Assembly: GCA_944376955.1 (NCBI GenBank)
Contig: CALWEB010000073.1
Location: 1-15,836 of the forward strand
From: an uncultured Agathobaculum sp.
GTDB lineage: Bacteria > Bacillota > Clostridia > Oscillospirales > Butyricicoccaceae
Length of the DNA stretch: 15,836 nt
Reading direction: 5' to 3'
Shown piece by piece: positions 8,074-14,984 of this stretch. The notes under the pieces were generated by a model. That model did not search any database. It had not been told where the DNA came from and saw nothing but the letters and a program-made list of their open reading frames with translations. The position numbers and the translations under genes are program-made. The first letter of the stretch is position 1; every line of letters starts with the position of its first letter.

Positions 8074-8102
8074 ATTTTAGCACTTGGATTTTTTCTTGTA
8101 AA
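8074..8102 (-). promoter_or_regulatory. Promoter of the glycosyltransferase operon
   Basis: On the minus strand TTTACA (8097-8102) and TAAAAT (8074-8079) are separated by 17 nt. Transcription would start about 45 nt upstream of the GT-C start codon. Confidence 0.6.
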
Positions 8103-8165
8103 GAATGGCAGGAAAAGTCGAATGAATTAAGGAAATGAAATGAAGATGTAATATTTTTTGCCCTT

Positions 8166-8183
8166 GTGTCACGATTGTTACAC
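8166..8183. repeat. Imperfect palindrome between divergent promoters (candidate operator)
   Basis: GTGTCACGATTGTTACAC is an 18-bp dyad with 7 of 9 half-site positions symmetric (core TGTNAC-N4-GTNACA). It lies between the two divergent -35 boxes, about 15 nt upstream of the rightward one. The size fits a dimeric regulator site, but no regulator gene is in the window and chance is not excluded. Confidence 0.35.
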
Positions 8184-8197
8184 TTTTCCGTCTCCTA

Positions 8198-8226
8198 TTG
8201 AGGGAAATGGCAGAAAAGGATATAAT
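8198..8226 (+). promoter_or_regulatory. Promoter of the WG-repeat SLH protein gene
   Basis: TTGAGG (8198-8203) and a perfect TATAAT (8221-8226) are spaced by 17 nt. The start site would be near 8233, which places the in-frame ATG at 8249 only about 16 nt into the transcript and favours the ATG at 8261. Confidence 0.65.
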
Positions 8227-8260
8227 TTAATCATTATTTGACCCAAGGATGGAAAAACAT

Positions 8261-10528
8261 ATGCTGAAAAAAACCATATCCGCCGTTTTTGTGGCGTTTA
8301 TTATGATCATCGGCGCTGCGGCCGCGGGCACGATCTTTCCGGTGCAGTCCACGGATATTGACGGCATCACCCGGTATGGCTATCTGGACGAGGCGGGCCG
8401 TACGGTGCTGCCGTTTGCCTATGCCACTGCCGGGGAATTTGCGGACTGCGGTCTGGCGGCCGTCGAGAATGAAAAGTGGCAGACCGCGGTAATCGACCGG
8501 GAAGGCCATGTTGTGGTTGCGTATGCCGATGCGCCGGTGTCGGTGGATTTTTCGGATGACGCAATCGCATACCGCTATGCCGACCACAGCGTGTACTATA
8601 CGCTGGATGGGAAGATGATTGGCTCGTATGCGGGGGCAGAGGGATTTTTTGAAGACGGCCTGCTGCTCTGCAAAAGCCCGGCATCCGACCGGTACTCCTA
8701 TGTCACGCAGGAAGGGGAACCCGCATTTCCCGGGGAATTTATCGAAGCGGGCGCATTTTCCGGCGGTCGTGCGCTGGTGCGCACCACAGACGGGAAATAC
8801 CTTGCCATTGACACCGCAGGGCAGACGCTGTATGCGCTGGAACAGGGGATCACCCCTTATTACATGACCATTTTCGGTGAGGATACCGTGGTTTTGTTTG
8901 ACGGCACCAATCAGGCGCTGTATTCCCTGTCGCAGGGGAAATACCTGACCGAATTCCTTTACAAATCCATTTCCGAGTTTCACGACGGTGTGGCGATGGT
9001 GCAGCAGCTCAACCGCTGGGGGTTGATGGACACCACGGGTAAGCAGCTGATGGCGCCGACCTATTATTACCTGACCTACATGGGTGAGGGGCTGTATGCG
9101 GCCCGCAGTGCGGACGGCTCGGTTGCGGCGATAGATGTCAATGGGAATGTCGCATACCGCACGACAAGCTATGTCGGCGGATTCAATGAGCTGCATTATG
9201 GCCTTTCGTGGCATGGCATGGCGGATGGCAGCCTGATTTTCTTCAAAAAAAATGGCGGTTACTTTGCCAGCCTGAAAAATGCGGAAAACCCGACGCTGCT
9301 GAGTGAAAATGTTGTGCGCGTGACGCAGGACGGGACACTACGGTATATCAATCTGTCTACGAATACAGTACTGTTTGAACAGCCGAAGTCGTTTGACTTG
9401 GGCAATGGTATCACGGCAAAGACCGTACACTATGAAAAGTTTATGGGATTCCAGTCGGATGGCACCGAGCACGGCTGGAACGTGGATTTCCCGGAAATCA
9501 GCGGCCTGCCCGATGCAAAAGTGCAGAAGTCGATCAACGACGCAATCCGCTCCTTTTTCCTGAAGGGGCCGTCGGTCACAGCTGAGTATGAGGCGCTTGA
9601 GGGCAGCTATGGTGCGTCGGTGGAAGGTTCGGTGCTGGTGGTGTGGGCAAACTGCATCAGCGGCAAGGGCGCCGGTTCGTCGGTGTGGAATGACAGCTTG
9701 GCGTTTGACCTGCGGACGGGAGAACAGTATGCAATCAGCGACCTGCTGGATTCCGGCTATATCAATACCGTCAAGCAGCTATTGCCCGAGGAACATGCCA
9801 TCTACCTATACAGCTTCCCGCGCATGAGCACCGAGGGTGTGACCTACTATTATAATGAATACGAAAGCGAGACGCGCCGCGCGTATACGGAAAGCTATCT
9901 GCTCACATTCGAACAGCTTTCGGATGTGGTCAACCGTGCGGGTGCCTGCTATACCGCACTGCAAACGCCGTATGTCAAGCTGTCGGAGACGGTGGCGGGC
10001 TTTTCGGATGTGAAAACGTCCCACTGGGCTGCCGCGTTTATCCAGAAGGTGATGGATGATGGGCTGATGCAGGGCGCAAACGGGAAGTTCCGTCCGGATG
10101 ACCGGATTACACAGGCAGAGGTCTGCGCTACGATTGCACGCAGCCTGTCGCTCGACGCGGAGGGGCAGACCATGGACGGCCTTGCCGCAGACGCGTGGTA
10201 TACCGAAGAAGTCAGCGCTGTCTGGGCTGCGGGACTGTTGGACGGTTTGGAGGAAACGTTCCAGCCGGGTGCGGTGATGACGCGCGCGGATGCAGCGCAG
10301 CTGTTTGCCAATATGCTGGTCAAGCAGGGCAGCACTCTGCCGGAGGAAAAGACGGTGACGGAAAAGCTTGCGGCGTTTTCCGATGCCGCAGCGATCCCGG
10401 CGGACCGTCAGGCAGCGATTGTGCTTTGTATGCAGAAAGGGCTGATACAGGGCTATACCGACGGCACGTTCCAGCCGCAGCGTGGATTTTCCCGGGCGGA
10501 ATTTGCCAAACTGCTCACGATGATCTAA
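8261..10528 (+). CDS. Secreted SLH protein with WG-type repeats and a DUF3298-like domain
   Basis: This is a 755-residue exported protein. It has a signal peptide (Lys-rich start, hydrophobic 5-20, AAAAG cleavage region near 22). Residues about 30-375 hold degenerate WG-type beta repeats, for example RYGYLDEAGRTVLP (38-51) and NRWGLMDTTGKQLMAP (251-266). Residues about 385-570 resemble the DUF3298/RsiV-type extracellular domain, marked by FPEISGLPDAKVQKSIN (410-426) and the later LAFDLRTGEQYAISDLL. Three SLH domains follow (about 580-630, 637-688 and 704-755) and would bind pyruvylated secondary wall polymer. The function is unknown; sensing or wall binding is possible. The start at 8261 is preferred over the ATG at 8249 because AAGGA lies before it and the signal peptide begins there. 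It is divergent from the glycosyltransferase operon. Confidence 0.85.
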   Translation: MLKKTISAVFVAFIMIIGAAAAGTIFPVQSTDIDGITRYGYLDEAGRTVLPFAYATAGEFADCGLAAVENEKWQTAVIDREGHVVVAYADAPVSVDFSDDAIAYRYADHSVYYTLDGKMIGSYAGAEGFFEDGLLLCKSPASDRYSYVTQEGEPAFPGEFIEAGAFSGGRALVRTTDGKYLAIDTAGQTLYALEQGITPYYMTIFGEDTVVLFDGTNQALYSLSQGKYLTEFLYKSISEFHDGVAMVQQLNRWGLMDTTGKQLMAPTYYYLTYMGEGLYAARSADGSVAAIDVNGNVAYRTTSYVGGFNELHYGLSWHGMADGSLIFFKKNGGYFASLKNAENPTLLSENVVRVTQDGTLRYINLSTNTVLFEQPKSFDLGNGITAKTVHYEKFMGFQSDGTEHGWNVDFPEISGLPDAKVQKSINDAIRSFFLKGPSVTAEYEALEGSYGASVEGSVLVVWANCISGKGAGSSVWNDSLAFDLRTGEQYAISDLLDSGYINTVKQLLPEEHAIYLYSFPRMSTEGVTYYYNEYESETRRAYTESYLLTFEQLSDVVNRAGACYTALQTPYVKLSETVAGFSDVKTSHWAAAFIQKVMDDGLMQGANGKFRPDDRITQAEVCATIARSLSLDAEGQTMDGLAADAWYTEEVSAVWAAGLLDGLEETFQPGAVMTRADAAQLFANMLVKQGSTLPEEKTVTEKLAAFSDAAAIPADRQAAIVLCMQKGLIQGYTDGTFQPQRGFSRAEFAKLLTMI

Positions 10529-10541
10529 CCGGTTGGCTTCC

Positions 10542-10574
10542 GGCCGCAAACCCTGTCCGATGGCGTTTGCGGCC
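10542..10574 (+). terminator. Terminator-like hairpin after the WG/SLH gene
   Basis: A perfect 10-bp stem (GGCCGCAAAC with GTTTGCGGCC) encloses a 13-nt loop, starting 13 nt after the stop codon. The T-tract is weak (TGTTGCGTT), so termination may be partial. Confidence 0.5.
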
Positions 10575-10597
10575 TGTTGCGTTCGGTAAAATAACAG

Positions 10598-10626
10598 TAC
10601 ACAAATTGAAAAAACAATGGTAAAAT
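10598..10626 (+). promoter_or_regulatory. Promoter of the second SLH protein gene
   Basis: TACACA (10598-10603) and TAAAAT (10621-10626) have 17-nt spacing, with TGG just before the -10 box as an extended -10. A separate promoter agrees with the hairpin that precedes it. Confidence 0.5.
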
Positions 10627-10641
10627 AGGAATAACGAATCC

Positions 10642-10652
10642 AAAGAGGTGAT
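10642..10652 (+). promoter_or_regulatory. Ribosome binding site setting the second SLH protein start
   Basis: AAAGAGGTGAT closely matches the 16S anti-Shine-Dalgarno complement. It includes the upstream in-frame GTG at 10648, so that GTG is part of the binding site and the GTG at 10657, a few nt beyond, is the likely start. Confidence 0.6.
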
Positions 10653-10656
10653 AGGT

Positions 10657-13230
10657 GTGAAAAGATTTTTGTCCGCCGTGCTGGCGGCTGCCCTGCTTTT
10701 GTGCACGCTGCCGGCGGCGTTTGCCGCTTCCGACATTGAAAACCACTGGGCAAAACAATACCTGCTCGAAATGAACGAGCTGGGGGTCATCAACCCGTCC
10801 TCGGGGGGCCAATATACGCCAGACCAGGTGATCCGGCGCTGGGAGTTCATGCGGTATATCAACCGCGCGTTTGGCTTTACGGAAACGGCTCCGATCAGCT
10901 TTTCGGATGTCAGCAGCAATTCCCTTTACTATGAAACCGTGCAGATTGCGGTCAAGTATGGGTATATCAACGGTGTCGGCAACAACAAGATGAACCCGGA
11001 AGGCACGCTGACGCGTGAGCAGGCTGCCACCATTCTGGGCCGTCTGCATAAGTACACCCCGACGGCCAGCACGAGCAACCTGAACTTTACGGACAAGTCC
11101 GCCATCTCGGACTATGCTGTGCCGTATGTGGCGGAAGCGGTTGCAAATGGCTACATTAACGGCTATACCAACGGTAAATTCCAGCCGCAGGGCAACCTGA
11201 AACGCGGCGAGATTGCCAAGATCCTGTATTACTATCTCGGTTCTTCGCTGAAAACCTCCGGCAAGGCCTATACGGCCAGCGACCTGAATTCCAATCAGGA
11301 TAATGTCACCATTTCCGCGCCCTGCTCGCTGTCCAATGCCAGCATTGACGGCAACCTTTACATTACGGAAGGCGTGCAGGCCGGCAGCGTCAACCTGAGC
11401 AACGTCAGCGTCAAGGGCAACATTATTGTCAGCGGCGGCAGTGTGACGCTGGACGGTGTGTCCGCGCTCAATATGACGGTTTGCAATTCGCTGGGCCTGA
11501 CACCGCAGGTCATCTGCACGGGGGATACCAATATTGGCGAGACAGAGGTGCAGACTTCGGCGGCGCTGACCGAATCCCTGCTTTCGGCTTCGGCGGGCGG
11601 CTTTGCCGATCTGAATGTGACAGGCAAAAACCTTTCGGTGACGCTGGACGCCGCGGTTTGGAATGTGACCACGTCCGGCAGATGCTCGATCCTGACCACG
11701 GGCAGCACTTCGATCAGCGAACTGACGGCAAACAGTGAAACCTCGATCACCGGCGCCGGCTCGGTGCAGTCTGCTGTCTTCAACGTTTCCGGCTGTGAGC
11801 TGGTCATGAAGCCGGACTCCTACTCGCTGGCAAGCGGCGTGACTGCCGTTATCGGCGGCGAGTCGGTCTCTTCCGCGACAAGCGTTTCGGTATCGCCGTC
11901 TGCGGTTTCGATTGATATCAATAACCCGGATGCAATCGCCCATTCGTATGATTTTACCTTCAACGCCGACAAGAACGATCTCGTGCGTGTGACGGTGGAC
12001 GGGAATGTGCTCGGTCTGGGCACGGATTACAACCTGCTGACCAATAAAAACGGCATCCGTCTGTACAAGGCCTATCTGACAACGCTCAAGGCAGGCGTAT
12101 ACACAGCAGAACTGCTGTTTGAGGACGGTTCCAAGGCTGCGATCGGCATTATGATCGGCAATTCCGCGCTCAACGCGGTCAGCCCGTCGGAAATGGTCTT
12201 TGATAAGTATAAAGAGTCGATCAATCACGCCAATGTTACCGTAACGGTCACATTGCCCGATGGTACCGACCTGACCTCGGTCAAGCTGGGCAGCACCATG
12301 CTGGAGCGCGGTGTGGATTATATCTTCAATACGGGCACCGGCTCCTGCACCTTTATGCTGGAGGCACTGGATAAAAAGACCAAGGGCACCTATACCGTGA
12401 CCTTCGTGCCGACCAAGGGTTCCACGTTCACCTGCACGCTGAATGTGGTGGATACCACGCCGGTCAATAATGTTTCGCCAGCGGAAATGGACTTTGACGC
12501 CAACCCCAGTTCGGGCGGTTACGCAGACCTCACCGTTACGCTGAACACAGTGGACGGTGCAACGCTCAAGTCCATTCGTGCCAACGGTAAGATGCTGGAG
12601 AAGGACTGGCAGTATAGAACGTCGGACAACACGGTCACCATCAGCCGCTCTGCGATTGCCAGTGCAAATGTGGATGGCACGCCTTATGTAGATTTTACCT
12701 TCGTCATGTCCACCGGCAAGGACCCGGTGCTGCGGGTTAACTATGTGACGACGTATGCCTTGTCTGCCAATGTCATGGATGATCTTGGACTGCCGGTGCA
12801 GGGCGCGACCGTCACGTTTGCCCCCGCGAATGCCGAGACCGGTACTTCCACCCAAACCCTGTACACCGACGAGGATGGTAAGGCAACCGTTTATGTTCAG
12901 CGCGGCACATATAAGGTGACCGCAACCCATGACCGTTTCACCGCGCCGCTTTCGCAGACGGTGACCGTGTATTCGTCGAGTACGGTCAAGCTGACCGGTG
13001 AAATTCTGGAAACCGTGCAGATTGTTGTGACCAACGCATTGGGCGAACAGCTGTCCGGCGCAGTGGTCACCATCGGCGGCCAAAGCATCACCACCGGTGT
13101 GGACGGCACGGCTTCGTTCAGCCTGCGCCGCGGCAGTTATATGGCGCAGGTGGCCTGCTCCGGTTATCAGAACCAAACGATTGGGCTTTCTGTCACCGGC
13201 TCGGTACGCGAGCGTGTCACCATGCAGTGA
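10657..13230 (+). CDS. Secreted SLH protein with beta-helix-like, X2-like and Ig-like modules
   Basis: This 857-residue exported protein begins with a signal peptide (KRFLSAVLAAALLL; predicted cut after AAFA at 23). Three N-terminal SLH domains follow (about 26-72, 82-132 and 143-195; the third has VANGYINGYTNGKFQPQGNL). Residues about 215-385 are short Val/Ser/Asn/Thr-rich strands such as NASIDGNLYITEGV, resembling the stacked-strand regions of other clostridial SLH proteins. Three X2-like modules follow (about 410-505, 508-598 and 606-698), each with an SP(S/A)-x-(M/V) opening and a later G-x-DY or related turn. Two carboxypeptidase-regulatory or CnaB-like domains end it (about 699-780 and 785-857, each with a DGxA turn and a RRGxY/QRGTY strand). 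No enzyme motif or sortase signal is seen, so it is probably a structural wall or adhesion protein. The GTG start is set by the ribosome site. Confidence 0.87.
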   Translation: MKRFLSAVLAAALLLCTLPAAFAASDIENHWAKQYLLEMNELGVINPSSGGQYTPDQVIRRWEFMRYINRAFGFTETAPISFSDVSSNSLYYETVQIAVKYGYINGVGNNKMNPEGTLTREQAATILGRLHKYTPTASTSNLNFTDKSAISDYAVPYVAEAVANGYINGYTNGKFQPQGNLKRGEIAKILYYYLGSSLKTSGKAYTASDLNSNQDNVTISAPCSLSNASIDGNLYITEGVQAGSVNLSNVSVKGNIIVSGGSVTLDGVSALNMTVCNSLGLTPQVICTGDTNIGETEVQTSAALTESLLSASAGGFADLNVTGKNLSVTLDAAVWNVTTSGRCSILTTGSTSISELTANSETSITGAGSVQSAVFNVSGCELVMKPDSYSLASGVTAVIGGESVSSATSVSVSPSAVSIDINNPDAIAHSYDFTFNADKNDLVRVTVDGNVLGLGTDYNLLTNKNGIRLYKAYLTTLKAGVYTAELLFEDGSKAAIGIMIGNSALNAVSPSEMVFDKYKESINHANVTVTVTLPDGTDLTSVKLGSTMLERGVDYIFNTGTGSCTFMLEALDKKTKGTYTVTFVPTKGSTFTCTLNVVDTTPVNNVSPAEMDFDANPSSGGYADLTVTLNTVDGATLKSIRANGKMLEKDWQYRTSDNTVTISRSAIASANVDGTPYVDFTFVMSTGKDPVLRVNYVTTYALSANVMDDLGLPVQGATVTFAPANAETGTSTQTLYTDEDGKATVYVQRGTYKVTATHDRFTAPLSQTVTVYSSSTVKLTGEILETVQIVVTNALGEQLSGAVVTIGGQSITTGVDGTASFSLRRGSYMAQVACSGYQNQTIGLSVTGSVRERVTMQ

Positions 13231-13250
13231 TATTTCCTGATTGCAAAATA

Positions 13251-13286
13251 AAATCCGTCCGGCAAACATGCCGGACGGATTTTTTT
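13251..13286. terminator. Bidirectional intrinsic terminator
   Basis: A perfect 14-bp stem (AAATCCGTCCGGCA with TGCCGGACGGATTT) has an AACA loop and a seven-T run at its end. The left flank is A-rich, so it can also work on the minus strand. It separates the convergent SLH and CBS genes. Confidence 0.92.
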
Positions 13287-13301
13287 GATGTAGAAAACGG
13301 C

Positions 13302-13703
13302 TTATCCGCCTTTTTTGCAGGAATCGCGCAGGAACTGGATCACATCGCGCCGCGTGATAATCCCGCAGAACATGCCGCGCCCATCGGTGACGGGGACGAA
13401 GTTCTGCGCGGAAACCAGTTCAATCATATCCTCCATACGCGCGTCGATGCCAACCGACTGGTGTCGGATGCGCCGCGGCACTTCCCCGGTGGTCATCTGG
13501 TCCACCTGTTCCGGGGTATGGCTCAGCACTAGACGCAAAAAATCGCCTTCGGTGATCGTGCCGGTATAGCGGCCCTTATGATCGACCAGCGGGATTGCGG
13601 TAAACCCGCTTTTCATCATATCGTCGAGCGCCTGCCGCACGGGGCAGTCCGCGTTTAAGTATGAAACCTCGGCCTTTGGTTTGAGGAAAAAAGAAATATT
13701 CAT
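13302..13703 (-). CDS. Twin-CBS domain protein, DarB/CbpB-like
   Basis: This 133-residue cytosolic protein consists of one Bateman pair and nothing else. CBS1 (about 14-60) contains GFTAIPLVDHKGRYTGTITEGDF and CBS2 (about 78-127) contains NFVPVTDGRGMFCGIITRRDVIQ. CBS pairs bind adenine nucleotides. The size and the paired TAIPLVD and GIITRR motifs resemble B. subtilis DarB (YkuL) and Listeria CbpB, which bind c-di-AMP and, when free of it, act on Rel or pyruvate carboxylase. Many other short CBS proteins bind AMP, ATP or other ligands instead, so c-di-AMP binding is inference. AAGGAGGG stands about 7 nt before the ATG. It is a single gene between a terminator and its own promoter. Confidence 0.85.
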   Translation of the reverse strand: MNISFFLKPKAEVSYLNADCPVRQALDDMMKSGFTAIPLVDHKGRYTGTITEGDFLRLVLSHTPEQVDQMTTGEVPRRIRHQSVGIDARMEDMIELVSAQNFVPVTDGRGMFCGIITRRDVIQFLRDSCKKGG

Positions 13704-13732
13704 TCTATGCCCTCCTTGTGGGTTCTGTATCT

Positions 13733-13761
13733 ATTGTACGATGTGGGCTGGCTTTGGTCAA
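13733..13761 (-). promoter_or_regulatory. Promoter of the twin-CBS gene
   Basis: On the minus strand TTGACC (13756-13761) and TACAAT (13733-13738) have 17-nt spacing. The leader would be about 25 nt. Confidence 0.65.
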
Positions 13762-13863
13762 CCGATTCTGGTCATTGATAACAGATTATTAACAATTTAC
13801 AGGAGTATAATTGTATGTTTTGACGGCAAACTTGATCTTCACGGAAAAAAGTCTGCATTTGGC

Positions 13864-13892
13864 TTGACGAAAACTCTTTTAACTGCTAAACT
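13864..13892 (+). promoter_or_regulatory. Promoter of the ABC substrate-binding protein gene
   Basis: TTGACG (13864-13869) and TAAACT (13887-13892) are separated by 17 nt, with a start site near 13899. The short leader of about 57 nt leaves no room for a T-box. The AT-rich stretch upstream (13770-13830) includes a TATAAT at 13806 that lacks a matching -35 box. Confidence 0.6.
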
Positions 13893-13901
13893 GTAAAAGC
13901 G

Positions 13902-13920
13902 GGGTAGGTTTCACCTTCCC
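13902..13920 (+). other. Small hairpin at the 5' end of the substrate-binding protein mRNA
   Basis: GGGTAGGT and ACCTTCCC pair (with one T-T mismatch) around a TTC loop, only a few nt after the predicted transcription start and about 20 nt before the AAAAGGGG ribosome site. Such 5'-terminal hairpins can stabilise mRNA; there is no T-run for termination. Confidence 0.35.
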
Positions 13921-13955
13921 TTCACATGGAATTTACGCAGAAAAGGGGTTTTCAC

Positions 13956-14969
13956 ATGAAGAAGAGATTACTCGCCGCATTGATGGCCGGCGCAATGGCC
14001 CTGACCATGACCGCCTGCGGCGGCACGACCAACGATACCGCAAACACGGACACGAACGATGCGGCCGAAGGCGGCTCTGCTGGCAACTACAAGGTTGGCA
14101 TCGTTCAACTGGTACAGCATGAAGCGCTTGATGCGGCGACGCAGGGCTTTCAGGATAAGCTGAAGGAACTGGTTGAAGCGGACGGCGGTTCGGTCGAATT
14201 TGACCCGCAGAACGCTTCCAATGATTCGGCCAACTGTGCGACGATCGTCAACGGCTTTGTTTCCAAAGGCGTTGACCTGATCATGGCAAATGCAACGCCG
14301 GCGCTGCAGGCGGCGCAGGCTGCTACCGCGGATATCCCGATCCTCGGCACCTCGGTTTCGGATTACGGCACTGCGCTGGGCATGTCCGACTGGACGGGCA
14401 AGACCGGTACCAACATCTCGGGCACGACCGACCTTGCGCCGCTCGACGGTCAGGCGGAGATGCTGCAGGAGCTGTTCCCGGATGCGAAGAACGTCGGCCT
14501 GCTGTATTGCTCGGCTGAGCCGAACTCTGCTTACCAGATTAACACCATCAAGCCGATTCTGGAAGGCATGGGCTACACCTGCACCGAGTATGCATTCACC
14601 GACTCCAATGATGTTGCATCCGTTGCGCAAAGCGCTGCGAATGCGAGCGACGTGATCTATATCCCGACCGACAATACCGCGGCTTCCTGCACCGAAGCGA
14701 TTGCAAACGTGGTTCTGCCGGCCAAGATCCCGGTCATCGCGGGCGAGCAGGGCATCTGCTCGGGCTGCGGCGTTGCGACCCTGTCGATTGACTACTACGA
14801 GCTGGGTGAGATCACCGGCGAAATGGCGTATGACATTCTTGTGAACGGCTCCAACCCGGGCGACATGGAAGTGCAGCCCGCGCCGAACTTCACCAAGATG
14901 TATAATGCTGCCAACTGTGAGGCACTTGGCATCACCGTACCGGACGGGTACACGGCCATCGAGGGTTAA
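13956..14969 (+). CDS. ABC transporter substrate-binding lipoprotein (TrpX-like, ABC_sub_bind family)
   Basis: This 337-residue lipoprotein has a lysine-rich start and a lipobox ending in MTAC, with C21 as the predicted lipidated residue. A Thr/Asn/Asp-rich linker (about 24-43) precedes the two-lobe binding domain, which starts at YKVGIVQLVQHEALDAATQGF and matches the ABC_sub_bind family (TrpX and relatives, often linked to tryptophan or tyrosine uptake; the ligand here is not proven). Typical segments are the DPQNA and IVNGFVSKGVDLIMANATPALQ region and the IPVIAGEQG hinge. The start at 13956 has AAAAGGGG 7 nt upstream; an in-frame ATG at 13926 lacks a site and would spoil the signal peptide. 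Family members usually sit just before a permease and an ATPase gene, but here an IS30 remnant follows and no terminator is seen. Confidence 0.9.
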   Translation: MKKRLLAALMAGAMALTMTACGGTTNDTANTDTNDAAEGGSAGNYKVGIVQLVQHEALDAATQGFQDKLKELVEADGGSVEFDPQNASNDSANCATIVNGFVSKGVDLIMANATPALQAAQAATADIPILGTSVSDYGTALGMSDWTGKTGTNISGTTDLAPLDGQAEMLQELFPDAKNVGLLYCSAEPNSAYQINTIKPILEGMGYTCTEYAFTDSNDVASVAQSAANASDVIYIPTDNTAASCTEAIANVVLPAKIPVIAGEQGICSGCGVATLSIDYYELGEITGEMAYDILVNGSNPGDMEVQPAPNFTKMYNAANCEALGITVPDGYTAIEG

Positions 14970-14984
14970 GCAGCAATAAAATGA

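Noticed and set aside
10525..13269. A 914-codon open frame on the minus strand opposite the second SLH gene
   Set aside because: It is longer than the real gene but its translation is Arg/His/Gly-rich with no recognisable domain, it reads through the terminator and promoter regions, and the plus strand shows a signal peptide and SLH domains. It is an antisense shadow.
13800..13811. AGGAG followed by TATAAT as a second promoter or a small-ORF ribosome site
   Set aside because: No -35 box at 16-18 nt, and the short frame that starts nearby has no conserved features; the TTGACG-17-TAAACT promoter downstream is better.
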